A DNA stretch of 46,071 nt, taken from positions 1-46,071 of the IMG/VR virus record IMGVR_UViG_3300031825_000019; one strand, given 5' to 3'. The position numbers and the translations under genes were made by a program. The notes under the pieces are model-generated. The model did not search any database. It was not told the origin of the DNA and was given only the letters and a program-made list of their open reading frames with translations. Below are positions 36,496 through 45,507 of this stretch, piece by piece; the first letter of the stretch is position 1; every line of letters begins with the position of its first letter. Source of the DNA: a virus.

Positions 36496-38511
36496 CTAGA
36501 CGGCCTTCGCCAGCATGCGCGGCACGCCGAACACGTTCGGGGTGCTCGCCCACGTGGAGGGAAGCGCCCCGGTCACACCGTCCTGGTAGTACCCGCAGAC
36601 GTTGAACTGGCTGATCGCGGCCGCCGACGCGGCCTTGATCGGGCCCGGGAAGATCACCGCGGACGGGGCGCTGGCTCGCACCGTGGGGGCGCCGCCCTGG
36701 GCGGTGACGGTGTACCAGTACCAGCCCGGCTTGAGGTTCAGGTTCGACGCCAGGGTCTTCGGCTTCACCCCGGTCGTGGTGGAGTCGATCGTGCCGGCGT
36801 CGACCAGCGGCGCACCGCTCAGCGGCTCCCCGGTCGCCGGGTTGTGGGCGCGGATGCCGAGCCGGATCGTGGAGGCCGCGGCCGCGGTGGTGACCTCGAC
36901 GTCGAGCTCGGGGATCGTGGTCTCCGAGGTCACCTCGAACGGGATGGCGAACTCCCGGCCGGCGGTCAGCGCCAGGGTGGTCACCGAGGTGCCGCCGGCG
37001 AGGATCCAGTACCTCCCGGACTCGATCACACCCTCCGGGGTGCGGCGCAGGCCGGCGTTGACCGCGGCCTGCTGCTTCGCCGTGTCCGACAGGGTCTGCG
37101 CGTAGTTGACCCGCACGAACTGCCCGGCCACGATCTCCGGGCAGGACGGGAGGATGCCCTCGACGAGCGTGGCCCACTCCCAGGAGTTGACCGTCCCGAC
37201 GTTGGTGCCGAGGTTGTCGCACATCAGGTACGCCGTCAGCTGGGCCGCTGTGGCGCCGACCTTCATCGTGACCGCGTGGACGACGAAGTCGCCGTCGGAC
37301 CACTGGTCGTAGACCCCGGCGACCGCGGAGACCCCGTCGTAGAGCTGCAGCGTCGCGCGGCTGGAGGTGTTGTCAGCCGCCGGGCTGCCCGCGCGGCAGC
37401 GGGCCGCGAGGGTGACGTACTTGCCCTTGAGCCGGGCCAGGGTCGGGGCGTTCACGCTCTGCATCAGCGCCGCCACGCCGGCCCCGGTCGAGGTCATCTT
37501 CAGGCTGTAGTTGTTGCCGTTGGTGCCCTCGAAGTTGACCAGGTCCTTCGACAGGGTCACGTTCGCCGCCAGCCACCCGGTCGGGGCGTTGGCGCCGTCG
37601 AAGGCTGAGAACTGGCCGTTGACCAGGACGTCCTTGCCGACTGGGGCGACGAACGCCGACGGCGCCTGCGGCTGCGGGACCGTGCTGATGTTGACGAACG
37701 CCCGGTCCCAGACCGTGTCGGCCCACAGCGTCTGCCCGAGGTCGTTGCAGTGGGCGGTGTCCTGCATGTAGTCGGTCCGCGCGGCCCCGAGGTCGGCGAA
37801 GACCTGGGTCATGTTCAGGTACCCGTAGCCACGGGCCTCACAGACCTGCCGGATCATCTCCGCGACCAGGAACGAGTCCGGGGCGCCGGCGGTCGTGACG
37901 ACGTGCTGGGACACGCACAGCAGCGGGGCGGTCGGCACGACGGCGCGGATCGACTCGGTCAGGCACAGGTACTGGGCACGGAAGTCGTCGGGCACGTGGG
38001 TCGAGGTGAACGCGAGCTCGTTGGCGCCGTGGTCGATGATCACCAGGTCCGGGTTCGGGGTGATGACCATGTTGGTGAGCCGGGTCAGCGGGTAGCGGCA
38101 GTTGGTGCCGCCGGCGCCGCCGTTGTAGACCCACAGGGTGTGCGTGCCGGTGCCGGTCTGCAGCGTCGTCCACGACCCGTAGTCGCCCGGATCCACGTAC
38201 GGGGTGTTGTTGGTGTTCCACTGCGCGATCTTCACCGTGTACGTGGGGAACCGGGCGGCCAGCTTCTGCGCGATCCGGGTGGTCCACGGGGTGCCGTAGA
38301 TCGCGGTCGTGGAGTCGCCGACGTACACCAGCGACGCGTCGGCCTGGTCGGCGGAGAGCTTCGCCATCAGCCGGGCCGCGGCCGCGCTGGCGGACATCGC
38401 CGAGACGACCGTCGTCTGGGCAGCCTCCGCGGTCTCCTTGACGTAGGTCAGGCTCGCGTTGAGCTTGACGTCGTAGGGGTCTTCTCCGTGTGCCGGCAGC
38501 CCGTAGCTCAT
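36496..38511 (-). CDS. Tail fibre/tip protein with SGNH-hydrolase domain
   Basis: A 671-aa protein. After a helical stem (ASLTYVKETAEAAQTTVVSAM), residues about 60-280 form an SGNH/GDSL hydrolase: VYVGDSTT with nucleophile S67, IDHGANEL (block III-like GxN, 162-164) and MQDTAHCNDLG with D252 and H255. The rest is beta-rich, with a jelly-roll-like carbohydrate-binding region (about 290-430) and a further fibre domain. The domain would deacetylate or de-esterify cell-surface glycans during adsorption. It lies directly after the tape measure gene in transcription order. Confidence 0.8.
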   Translation of the reverse strand: MSYGLPAHGEDPYDVKLNASLTYVKETAEAAQTTVVSAMSASAAAARLMAKLSADQADASLVYVGDSTTAIYGTPWTTRIAQKLAARFPTYTVKIAQWNTNNTPYVDPGDYGSWTTLQTGTGTHTLWVYNGGAGGTNCRYPLTRLTNMVITPNPDLVIIDHGANELAFTSTHVPDDFRAQYLCLTESIRAVVPTAPLLCVSQHVVTTAGAPDSFLVAEMIRQVCEARGYGYLNMTQVFADLGAARTDYMQDTAHCNDLGQTLWADTVWDRAFVNISTVPQPQAPSAFVAPVGKDVLVNGQFSAFDGANAPTGWLAANVTLSKDLVNFEGTNGNNYSLKMTSTGAGVAALMQSVNAPTLARLKGKYVTLAARCRAGSPAADNTSSRATLQLYDGVSAVAGVYDQWSDGDFVVHAVTMKVGATAAQLTAYLMCDNLGTNVGTVNSWEWATLVEGILPSCPEIVAGQFVRVNYAQTLSDTAKQQAAVNAGLRRTPEGVIESGRYWILAGGTSVTTLALTAGREFAIPFEVTSETTIPELDVEVTTAAAASTIRLGIRAHNPATGEPLSGAPLVDAGTIDSTTTGVKPKTLASNLNLKPGWYWYTVTAQGGAPTVRASAPSAVIFPGPIKAASAAAISQFNVCGYYQDGVTGALPSTWASTPNVFGVPRMLAKAV

Positions 38512-38528
38512 GGGTCAGCCCCTCCTTC

Positions 38529-41500
38529 TCATCGGCGGCGGTGGTGCAGCTTCTGGGCCTGCACGGTCTTGCCCTGCACGACCGCGTCCCCGACCTTCTT
38601 GGCGTTGTCGTGCGAGGAGTGCTCGATCACGTTCTGCAGGTGCTTGATCTCCTTGTTGAGGTCAGCGATCTGCTTGTTCATCGAGACGAGCTGCTTGTTG
38701 GACTCGTCGATCTGCGGGGCGTATACGGTGTTGCCGGCGAACGACCCGACCGCGGAGACCGCGTTGGCCCGCTGTTCGAACGCGGACTGGTACTGCGCCA
38801 GGTCGGCCCGGGAGAGGTTCGCGAACGCCTGCGCCCTCTGGATGTCTCCGGTTTCGGCGAGTGCCTGGAACGCGCCATCGGTCAGACCGTTCGTAGCCAC
38901 GGTGTCGAGCAGCTTCTGGAACTGCAGGGCGTTGGCGGTGTCGGCCCGCAGCTGGTCCACCGGCCCCTGGGTCAGCGCCCTCTGCCGGTCGGCCTCCGAC
39001 ATGTACGCCAGGTTCGACGGCTTCTGGTCGAAGATGTCCGTGGTGAAGCGCCCTGAGACTGTCGCTGCGATCTGGTCACGCTTGGAGACCAGCTCGTCAC
39101 GCTGCCGGGTCTCTTCGTCGAGTGCCTTGGTCGCCTTCTCCAGCGCCGTCTTGAACCGGTTCAGCTCGTGCCGGGGGGTCTCGTTCGGGTGGCTGCGGGA
39201 GTAGGTCGACAGGCCAGCCGGGCCCCCGACTGTGCCGCCGTCGGCGAGGCGGTTCGCGTTGATCGCCTTGAGGAACGGCCGCCACCGGTCGGCCTGCCCG
39301 TACCGGTTGGAGATGACCTCCTCGGTCGGGGCAAGCAGCGCCGGAACACGGTCGCCGTAGACACCCCGCGCGCCCGGGACGGTGGCCCCGTCGGCCGGTG
39401 TGATCGGCTGACCCAGCAGGTCGCCGACGCCGCCGGCCTTGCCGGTGCGGACGTGGACGTCCACGGTCCGCGGGCGGGTGACATCGCGGAGGTACGCCTC
39501 GAACTTGCCGAGCGCGGCGATGGCCGGCCCGGTCTTCGCGGTCACCGTGGGCGCGATCGTCAGCCGGTCGAGCCCGGCCGCGGCCTGCTTGACTCCGCGG
39601 GCCTTCTTGTCGAACCCGTCGGTGTCCAGGCCGAGCGACGCCGAGAGCTGCGCGACCGGGTTCTTCCCCCCACCGCCGCCGCGGCTCTTGCCGGGGGTGC
39701 CGAACACGCCAGCGATGCCCGTGATGTCGGAGAGCAGGTCGATCGGCTTCAGCTTGCGGGTGTCGATCCCGTACAGCTCGGCGAGGACGTCCTCGGAGGT
39801 CTTCGGCTTCGGCTTCTTCGTCCCGCCCTTGCGGTCCGGGGTCAGCAGCGACTCGAGGCCCTTCGCGACGTCGGCGACGATGTCAGGGCCCGCGGGCCGA
39901 CCGCCCTTGTAGTTCGGGTCGAGCAGGAACCGCAGGTTCTTCAGGTCCGCCTTCTTGTCGGTCTCGACGAGACCCGACAGGGCGTCCTCGACCGCGAGGA
40001 GGTCGCCGGCGCGGCCGCTGACCGCGGTGACGAACCGGTTGAAGTTCTGGCCCTTCCCGCCGTTCTGGAGCTTGTCGATCTCGGTCCGGAGCCCGACGAG
40101 CGCGGCCCGCTGCTCCTTGATGTCGTTGGAGTCCAGGGCGTCCAGGGCCCGCCCGAGCGCGCTCTTCGTGGAGTCCCCGGCATGGAGGACATCCAGGCCG
40201 GCGCCGAGCGTCCCGCCGACGGCGGCACCGAGTGGGCCGCCGAGTTGCCCGCCGACGATGCCGCCGGTGACAGTGCTGCCGGTGTGGGTCTTGTCGGTGA
40301 CGCCGAGGGCCATCAGCGCAAGGCCGCCAGCGGTCAGGGCCAGGCCGGTGCCGCGGGGCAGGGCGAAGCCCTTGACCTTCCCGCCGCCGGTGCCGCCGCC
40401 GAGCACGGTGGTCCCGCCCTTGCCGCCCGCCCCGGCGAGGCTGCCGGCACCGAGGTTGGTGACGAACACCGGCACCGGTGCGGCCAGGCTCGCAGCCCGG
40501 CCCAGACCCGTCGCACCACCACCGCGGACACCGCCACCACGCAGGTCGCGGGCTACGTTTCGGATCTTCGAGATCGCGAAGAACGCCGCCCCGATCCCCG
40601 AGGTCAGCACCGCGACCTTCACGATGCCCTGCTGCACCTCGTCGGGCAGCCCTTGGAAGGCGTGCACCAGGTCGTCGGCGTTCTGCACCATGTCCCGCAG
40701 CCCAGCCTGGGCGGGCGAGCCGGCCTTGATGAACGCCGACTCCAGGGTGCCGGTGAACCGCTCCCAGTCGCCGGCGAGGTTGTTGAGCTTCTGGTTCGCG
40801 GTGTCGGTCGCGTAGCCCTGGTCGTTGACCTCCTTGGTCCACTTGCGCACGCCCTTCGCGCCAGCGTCGTAGAGGATCGTCGCGGCCTGCATCTGCTCGT
40901 TGCCGAAGATCGTCCCCAGCGCGTACTGCCGCTGCTGGTCCGTCAACCCGCCCAACCGTGTGTGCAGGACACGCGCCACGCCGTCGAAGCCGATGAACTG
41001 GCCCTTGGTGTCGTAGAAGCTCAGGCCCAGGGCATCCATCGCCTTCTGCGCCTGGTGAGACGGCCGCTCGAGCGAGGCGAGCATGCCGCGCAGGCTGGTG
41101 CCGGCCTTCTCCCCGACCAGCCCGTTCTTCGCGAGCAGCGCGATCGTGCCGACGGTCTCCTCGAGGGAGATCCTCGCCGCGTGCGCGGGGACACCGACGT
41201 AGGACAGGGCCAGCGACATGTCGCCGACCTCGCCCTGGGCCTTCCCGGCCGACGCGGCGAGGAGGTCCGCGACGTGCCGGGCCTGGTCGCCGCCGAGATG
41301 GAACTGGGTCAGGGTGGTCGCGGTGTACTCCGCGGCGTCGCCCACCGCGATGGTGCCGGCCGCGGCCAGGTCGAGCGCACCCTTCAGGCCGCCGGAGAGG
41401 ATGTTGGCCGTGGAGATCCCGGCCTTGCCCTCCTCGGTGATGGCCTGGGCGGCCTCGGTGGAGGTGAACGCGGTGTCCGCGCCGGCCTTGATCGCCGCGG

Positions 41501-41807
41501 CCCGCAGCGCGTCGAACTCCTTGCCCTGCGCCCGGGTCGCGGCCTGGGCGGCGGACATCGTCTTGTCGAACGACAGGATCCGCTTCTCGGCGATCGCGAG
41601 ACCCGCACCGACCGCGACGGCGTACCGGCCGCCGTACTTCCCCATCGTGTCCCAGTCGCGGCCGGTCGACGCCGCCGCACCACGCACCGACCGCTGCATC
41701 CGCCCGGTCGCCTGCTCCGTGACGGCCGCCGCCTGGTTCGCGCCCCGGATGTAGGAGGCGTTCTCCATCGTGAGCCGGACAGCAGCAGAGCGGACGACGT
41801 TGCTCAC
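38529..41807 (-). CDS. Tape measure protein
   Basis: At 1092 aa this is the longest gene. The N-terminal 330 residues follow the phage tail tape measure pattern (MSAAQAATRAQGKEFDALRAAAIKAG; TAFTSTEAAQAITEEGKAG; GTSLRGMLASLERPS). Several hydrophobic Gly/Ala stretches near residues 465-535 (LALTAGGLALMALGV; GGIVGGQLGGPLGAAVGG) could insert into the membrane, and the C-terminus is a long coiled coil. By the usual 1.5 angstrom per residue the tail would be about 160 nm. GTG 41807 overlaps the chaperone stop (GTGA). Confidence 0.92.
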   Translation of the reverse strand: MSNVVRSAAVRLTMENASYIRGANQAAAVTEQATGRMQRSVRGAAASTGRDWDTMGKYGGRYAVAVGAGLAIAEKRILSFDKTMSAAQAATRAQGKEFDALRAAAIKAGADTAFTSTEAAQAITEEGKAGISTANILSGGLKGALDLAAAGTIAVGDAAEYTATTLTQFHLGGDQARHVADLLAASAGKAQGEVGDMSLALSYVGVPAHAARISLEETVGTIALLAKNGLVGEKAGTSLRGMLASLERPSHQAQKAMDALGLSFYDTKGQFIGFDGVARVLHTRLGGLTDQQRQYALGTIFGNEQMQAATILYDAGAKGVRKWTKEVNDQGYATDTANQKLNNLAGDWERFTGTLESAFIKAGSPAQAGLRDMVQNADDLVHAFQGLPDEVQQGIVKVAVLTSGIGAAFFAISKIRNVARDLRGGGVRGGGATGLGRAASLAAPVPVFVTNLGAGSLAGAGGKGGTTVLGGGTGGGKVKGFALPRGTGLALTAGGLALMALGVTDKTHTGSTVTGGIVGGQLGGPLGAAVGGTLGAGLDVLHAGDSTKSALGRALDALDSNDIKEQRAALVGLRTEIDKLQNGGKGQNFNRFVTAVSGRAGDLLAVEDALSGLVETDKKADLKNLRFLLDPNYKGGRPAGPDIVADVAKGLESLLTPDRKGGTKKPKPKTSEDVLAELYGIDTRKLKPIDLLSDITGIAGVFGTPGKSRGGGGGKNPVAQLSASLGLDTDGFDKKARGVKQAAAGLDRLTIAPTVTAKTGPAIAALGKFEAYLRDVTRPRTVDVHVRTGKAGGVGDLLGQPITPADGATVPGARGVYGDRVPALLAPTEEVISNRYGQADRWRPFLKAINANRLADGGTVGGPAGLSTYSRSHPNETPRHELNRFKTALEKATKALDEETRQRDELVSKRDQIAATVSGRFTTDIFDQKPSNLAYMSEADRQRALTQGPVDQLRADTANALQFQKLLDTVATNGLTDGAFQALAETGDIQRAQAFANLSRADLAQYQSAFEQRANAVSAVGSFAGNTVYAPQIDESNKQLVSMNKQIADLNKEIKHLQNVIEHSSHDNAKKVGDAVVQGKTVQAQKLHHRRR

Positions 41808-42852
41808 GGCGCCCCCTCATGTGGTGTCGGGTCGGTGGTGGTCGTGAGCAGGTCGAACGGCTTGAACTTCGCGACCTTCTCCGCCGGCGGGGCGGCGGTC
41901 AGCGCGACGTACACCGCCTCCCGGGACTGCTTCGCCGTGCAGGCGTGGCACACGAACGGGTGGGCCTCGTACTCGCCCTCAGCGTCGGCGTGCCACGCGG
42001 TCTCCCGCGGCTCCCCGCAGCCCGGGCACAGGGTGGCCTCGTACATCTCCAGGCCCAGCAGTGCGGCCCGGTCGTCCTCGGTCCACTCCGCGGTCGTCAC
42101 CGACCCGGTACGCCGCTCCGGGTTCTCCGGGTCGTCGTAGAGGTAGGTGGTGGTCCGGATCCGGCCCCGCAGGATCGACGGCGGCACCGCCATCGACCTG
42201 CACAGCCGAAGTTCCCGGACTGCTGCTACTGCCTCGGGGAGAGCGAGGAGTGCAGCGATTTTGGGACGTCGAGCCCCCCGGTCTTGCAGGCCTCGTAGGC
42301 CTTGGTGAACAGGTGGTCCATCTGCGACGGCGCGAGCTTGGCCTTGAGCTGCTTGACCTGCTCCTCGGTGAAGGTCGGCTCGATCGCGCAGCGGGCGATG
42401 ATCTTCCGCTCGTACTCCGCGGGGTTCTTCGCCGCACCGCGGCCGTCGCCGCCCTGCCGATTGGTCCTCTCGAACGCGTCCCACTCGTCCGAGGGCATCG
42501 CCCGGAACCTCACCACCCGGACATGCTCTGCGCGGACCCGGCGGTTCTCCTCCATCAGCCGCTGCAGCTCCTGGGCGCGCTCGACCTTCTGGTCGGCCAG
42601 CGTGTCGTCGTCGGCGACGACGTTGCCGTCCTCGTCGACCAGCGATGCGAGCTCGGCCAGGTAGTCGGCGTACTCGGCCTCGAGGTCGGCGCGCAGGCAG
42701 ATCTTCGCCTTCGTCTCGACCAGCCGGGCCGAGGACAGCACCTCGTCGAGGGTGAGGATCGTCTCGACCGCCGCGGCGGCCAGGTCGGGCAGCTTCACGA
42801 CGGACCCGTCCGGGGTCTCGTCGGCAAGGCTGGTGTCAGGGTTGGTGTCCAT
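41804..42852 (-). CDS. Tail assembly chaperone GT fusion, made by -1 frameshift
   Basis: Reading from ATG 42852 and slipping back one base at CCCAAAA (plus-strand 42259-42265) joins the G frame (...GGLDVPK) to the second frame (IAALLALPEAVAAVRELRL...) and gives about 349 aa, ending at 41804 in a GTGA with the tape measure start. The T part has a CPGCGEPRETAWHADAEG...FVCHAC zinc-like block. Such G/GT pairs, lambda gpG/gpGT, act on the tape measure during tail assembly. No good independent start for the T frame was found. Confidence 0.82.
42226..42852 (-). CDS. Tail assembly chaperone G
   Basis: A 208-aa helical, acidic protein beginning MDTNPDTSLADETPDG with GGAGGAAAC before the ATG. It contains RVVRFRAMPSDEWDAFERTNR and TFTEEQVKQLKAKLAPSQMDHLF, typical of actinophage tail chaperones. 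Without frameshifting, translation ends 14 residues after the slippery site (SLHSSLSPRQ). Located between the major tail protein and the tape measure, the fixed site for these genes. Confidence 0.85.
   Translation of the reverse strand: MDTNPDTSLADETPDGSVVKLPDLAAAAVETILTLDEVLSSARLVETKAKICLRADLEAEYADYLAELASLVDEDGNVVADDDTLADQKVERAQELQRLMEENRRVRAEHVRVVRFRAMPSDEWDAFERTNRQGGDGRGAAKNPAEYERKIIARCAIEPTFTEEQVKQLKAKLAPSQMDHLFTKAYEACKTGGLDVPKSLHSSLSPRQ
42259..42265 (-). promoter_or_regulatory. -1 frameshift slippery site CCCAAAA
   Basis: On the minus strand the G frame reads GTC CCA AAA TCG. The heptamer C CCA AAA allows P-site and A-site tRNAs to re-pair one base back as CCC AAA, after which ATC GCT GCA continues the T frame. 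The zero frame stops 11 codons later, as in lambda and many siphoviruses. Confidence 0.8.
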
Positions 42853-42892
42853 GATGTTTCCTCCGGTCGCTCCGGTCGCAGGAGGGATGAAA

Positions 42893-42930
42893 GTGGGGGC
42901 TGGGCTGCGACCGGCACGCCCAGCCCCCAC
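42893..42930 (-). terminator. Hairpin after the major tail gene
   Basis: GTGGGGGCTGGGC (42893-42905) and GCCCAGCCCCCAC (42918-42930) form a perfect 13-bp stem with a 12-base loop; on the minus strand TTTCATCC follows. It lies between the major tail stop and the chaperone G start, where a partial terminator would keep structural protein levels high and chaperone low. Confidence 0.7.
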
Positions 42931-42953
42931 GCTCGAGGGGCCGACCCCTGGGG

Positions 42954-43466
42954 TCAGGCGGCCACGACGATGTCGTCGTACGCGGCCTGCACCTCCATCG
43001 GCACACGCCGCTTGATGAACCCGCCGCGGTCCGACGGGGTCTGCGGGGTGTCGGTGAGGACCTCGGCGCCGAGGTAGAGCTCGTCGCCGGCGGCGATCGC
43101 AGCGGTGGCGAGCTTCGCGGTCTCGCGGGCGTAGACCCACAGGGTCGTGCCCTTGTCGCGGACGGCGTCGAACACGGCGTCGGCGACCGCGTCGGCGGCC
43201 AGGGTGACGGCGTCCCAGTAGCGGAACACCGTCATCCCTGCGGTGTAGTTGCCGGCACCGAGGGCGTTGGCGTTGTTGACCACGCACAGCGCCTTCTCGG
43301 CGACCTTGTCGGAGTCGGTGGCGCCGAACGCGAAGTCCGAGGCCATGATGTTGCACGACGCGTCGATGCCGGCGGTGAGCTCGGCCGCGGTCGGGGCGGC
43401 CGGGTTCGCGGGCTTGGTGGTGCAGATGATGACCTTGACGTGGCCGTCGGCCAGTGAGCGGGGCAT
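42954..43466 (-). CDS. Major tail protein
   Basis: A 170-aa beta-rich protein starting MPRSLADGHVKVIICTTKPANPAAPTAAEL, with VAEKALCVVNNANALGAGNYTAGMTVFRYWD in the middle. Phage tail tube subunits of actinophages have this kind of start and composition. Position is decisive: after the tail terminator-type genes and directly before a strong hairpin and the G/GT chaperones. It would polymerise into the tail tube. Confidence 0.78.
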   Translation of the reverse strand: MPRSLADGHVKVIICTTKPANPAAPTAAELTAGIDASCNIMASDFAFGATDSDKVAEKALCVVNNANALGAGNYTAGMTVFRYWDAVTLAADAVADAVFDAVRDKGTTLWVYARETAKLATAAIAAGDELYLGAEVLTDTPQTPSDRGGFIKRRVPMEVQAAYDDIVVAA

Positions 43467-43468
43467 GG

Positions 43469-43714
43469 TTACTCCTCCTCCCCGGTGGCCGGGGACTCGT
43501 TGTGGTTCTCCTCCGGGGACGGGTCGCCCTGGAAGGCTGGGATGTCGGTGCCGGTCTCACCGTCGGGCTCGGGCGGCGACTGCCTCGCGCGGCCCGAAGG
43601 CGGCAGCTTGAAGCCCTTCCCGAGGGTGGGGTGGTCCAGCCACCGGCGCGGGATCAGGACCTTCTCGTTGGTCGCCTTCGCCACGGCGTAGACGAACCTG
43701 GACTCCTCGGACAT
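43469..43714 (-). CDS. Small tail/head-region protein, 81 aa
   Basis: Begins MSEESRFVYAVAKATNEKVLIPRRWLDHPTLGKGFKLPPSGRA; the rest is acidic and disordered. Short proteins with this N-terminal pattern precede the major tail gene in many actinophages. Function unknown. Its stop is 2 bases before the major tail start. Confidence 0.6.
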   Translation of the reverse strand: MSEESRFVYAVAKATNEKVLIPRRWLDHPTLGKGFKLPPSGRARQSPPEPDGETGTDIPAFQGDPSPEENHNESPATGEEE

Positions 43715-43733
43715 CGCTGCTCCTCTTCGGTGG

Positions 43734-44183
43734 TCAGCTCTTGGTGATGCGGGTGACGTACTGCAGCGGCACGAACGGCCGGTGCGGGGTCACCGACCGG
43801 TCCATCTGGATTGGCACACCGGTGAACCCGAACGGCGGCTTGCAGGGCCCACAGACCAGGCCGGTCACGATCGGGCGCCACCGGAACACGGCGGCGTCGA
43901 CGTCGGACATCAGCGCCTGCACGTCGTCGACCGTCCCGCCGGCGCAGGTGATCTGGAATCCCCAGTCGAGGTCGACCACGGTGTCGCCGAGGTCCTGCTG
44001 GTCGGTCGGCCCGCCGGGGACGACGTGCAGCACCCAGTAGGGCACGACCCGCCCGTCGCCGCCTTGGGTGTGGGGCACGTTCACGGCCTCGCCCTGGTAG
44101 CCGACCACGTTGGGCAGCTGGTTGCGCAGACGGGCTTCGACGGTGTCGGCCAGTGTCTTCCGGTCGATCGCGGCCGCGGTCAT
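43734..44183 (-). CDS. Tail terminator protein
   Basis: A 149-aa alpha/beta protein (TLADTVEARLRNQLPNVVGYQGE; VVPYWVLHVVPGGPTDQQDLGD; DDVQALMSDVDAAVFRW). This resembles lambda gpU-like tail terminators, which cap the tail tube and join it to the head. It follows the HK97 gp10-like gene (ATGA overlap) and precedes the major tail region, the standard place. Confidence 0.7.
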   Translation of the reverse strand: MTAAAIDRKTLADTVEARLRNQLPNVVGYQGEAVNVPHTQGGDGRVVPYWVLHVVPGGPTDQQDLGDTVVDLDWGFQITCAGGTVDDVQALMSDVDAAVFRWRPIVTGLVCGPCKPPFGFTGVPIQMDRSVTPHRPFVPLQYVTRITKS

Positions 44184-44575
44184 AGGATCTCGCTCCCCAA
44201 CTGCGCGATCGCGTCGGTGAACGACGGCACCCGCCGGTCGAACGCCGGCGCCAGGTAGGGCTGGGCGGCCATCACGCTGGTTCCGATCTCCTGCCAGATG
44301 CCGTAGTCCACAGTGGGCCCGACCTCACCGGTCATCGCGGAGTGGCGGCCGTCGCCGGTGATCTCGCTGGAGATGGAGTTCCGCAGGGTGCCGAACTCGT
44401 AGGGGGAGCCGACCTTGGCGTCGGCCTCGATGTCGTGGACGGTCTTCCGGAACGCGGCCGAGGCCTTCTGCCCCACGTGCCTGCCGGCGCGACCGAGGTC
44501 GCGGCCGATCTCCTCGAACTCGCTGGTGTCGATGATGAACCCGCCCTTGAGCAGGTCGCCGCTGGTGGGGCTCAT
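44180..44575 (-). CDS. HK97 gp10-like neck protein
   Basis: A 131-aa protein: FIIDTSEFEEIGRDLGRAGRHVGQ, then AFRKTVHDIEADAKVGSPYEFGTLRNSISSEI and DYGIWQEIGTS...PYLAPAFDRR, which is the HK97 gp10 family pattern (a helical start, then RNSI and YLAPAF blocks). It takes part in head-tail joining. Overlaps both neighbours. Confidence 0.72.
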   Translation of the reverse strand: MSPTSGDLLKGGFIIDTSEFEEIGRDLGRAGRHVGQKASAAFRKTVHDIEADAKVGSPYEFGTLRNSISSEITGDGRHSAMTGEVGPTVDYGIWQEIGTSVMAAQPYLAPAFDRRVPSFTDAIAQLGSEIL

Positions 44576-45042
44576 GCCGGTGCCTCCGCGGGGTCGACGA
44601 GGGTGCAGAACAGGTCCCGCTCGAACCGCAACGACCCGCGTACGACGTCGGCGACCTTCAACGTGCGGCCGGTCAGCAGCGGGTCGTCGGAGGCGGTGAC
44701 GTCGACCAGGTCACCGGCTGCGGGCTCCTGGTCGGCGGGCCGGTCCAGGGTGATCGTGACCAGGTACCCGGCGACCTGCAGCGTCTCCTCGGCCTGCTCC
44801 TTGCCGGGCTGCACCGCACGGGAGGTCTGCGCCTGGACGCGGGCGGCCTGGGCGGTGGCGTACGCCGCCAGCGGGGTGTACTCGGTACGTCGGCCGGTGG
44901 GGTTGAACGTCGACGTCGACCCAGGGTTGCGGAGGTTCACGATCGCGGTCATCGTCTTCGCGGCCACAGCACCGTGGGCCTGCTGCCACCCTGCGGGGAT
45001 GACCGGGGTACCCGGCCGGCCGAGAGCCTGCTGAGGCCTCAC
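44572..45042 (-). CDS. Head-tail stopper-like protein
   Basis: A 156-aa protein, mostly beta after residue 80 (GYLVTITLDRPADQEPAAGDLVDVTASDDPLLTGRTLKVADV). Actinophage head-tail stopper proteins of this sort (DUF6093-like) end with such a strand-rich segment about phage DNA retention. GTG 45042 was chosen for its GTGA overlap with the adaptor stop; an alternative GTG lies at 45054. Assignment is by position and composition. Confidence 0.6.
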   Translation of the reverse strand: MRPQQALGRPGTPVIPAGWQQAHGAVAAKTMTAIVNLRNPGSTSTFNPTGRRTEYTPLAAYATAQAARVQAQTSRAVQPGKEQAEETLQVAGYLVTITLDRPADQEPAAGDLVDVTASDDPLLTGRTLKVADVVRGSLRFERDLFCTLVDPAEAPA

Positions 45043-45410
45043 CACGACAGCCACCGCCCGGTGAGCTCCGGCCCACAGGTCGGGCCGAGGTCGATCACCT
45101 CGAAGTAGCCGCCGTCCTCGGCCGCAGCCTGCTCACGCAACGCCGCCGCGCGCTTGCGGAGCGCATCGGCGACCTTCGCCCCATCCGTGGACAGGTCCTG
45201 GGTCTTGAGCACCTTCGACGCCAACGCCTCGTTGTCGGCGTTCGTGTCGATCGCCTGCGCGGCCGCGAGCTTGATCGACCCACCCTCGAGGGTGAGGAAC
45301 GCGGTGATCTCCTCGTCGGAGAACACCCACGGGGCGCCGGTGTCGTTGATCAACATCCGCACCACGCCGACATCGTCGGCCGGCGTGAAGGTGTAGGTCG
45401 GGTCAGCCAT
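45039..45410 (-). CDS. Head-tail adaptor (gp6-like)
   Basis: A 123-aa helical protein: DDVGVVRMLINDTGAPWVFSDEEITAFLTLEGGSIKLAAAQAIDTNADNEAL. The short helices and the FSDEEITAFL block recall gp6/gp15-like adaptors, which form a ring under the portal. It is the first gene after capsid in transcription order. ATG 45410 has AGGTTGC before it. Confidence 0.7.
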   Translation of the reverse strand: MADPTYTFTPADDVGVVRMLINDTGAPWVFSDEEITAFLTLEGGSIKLAAAQAIDTNADNEALASKVLKTQDLSTDGAKVADALRKRAAALREQAAAEDGGYFEVIDLGPTCGPELTGRWLSW

Positions 45411-45463
45411 CGCGCAACCTCCAGGCGGGGTCGAAGGTGGTGACGGGTGGCTGGGTGCCGCCA

Positions 45464-45492
45464 GGCGGACCCCCTACTCCCGGGGGCCCGCC
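45464..45492 (-). terminator. Hairpin after the capsid gene
   Basis: GGCGGACCCCC (45464-45474) and GGGGGCCCGCC (45482-45492) form an 11-bp stem with one mismatch and a 7-base loop, 16 bases beyond the capsid stop. It could be a partial terminator that keeps capsid mRNA high relative to connector genes. Confidence 0.55.
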
Positions 45493-45507
45493 CGCCAGCG
45501 GGGTGGA

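Noticed and set aside
39168-42140. A 990-codon open frame on the plus strand opposite the tape measure gene
   Set aside because: It is antisense to a clear tape measure protein and chaperone gene; its composition (Arg/Gly/Leu/Asp/Val rich, no domains) is that of a GC-rich shadow frame.
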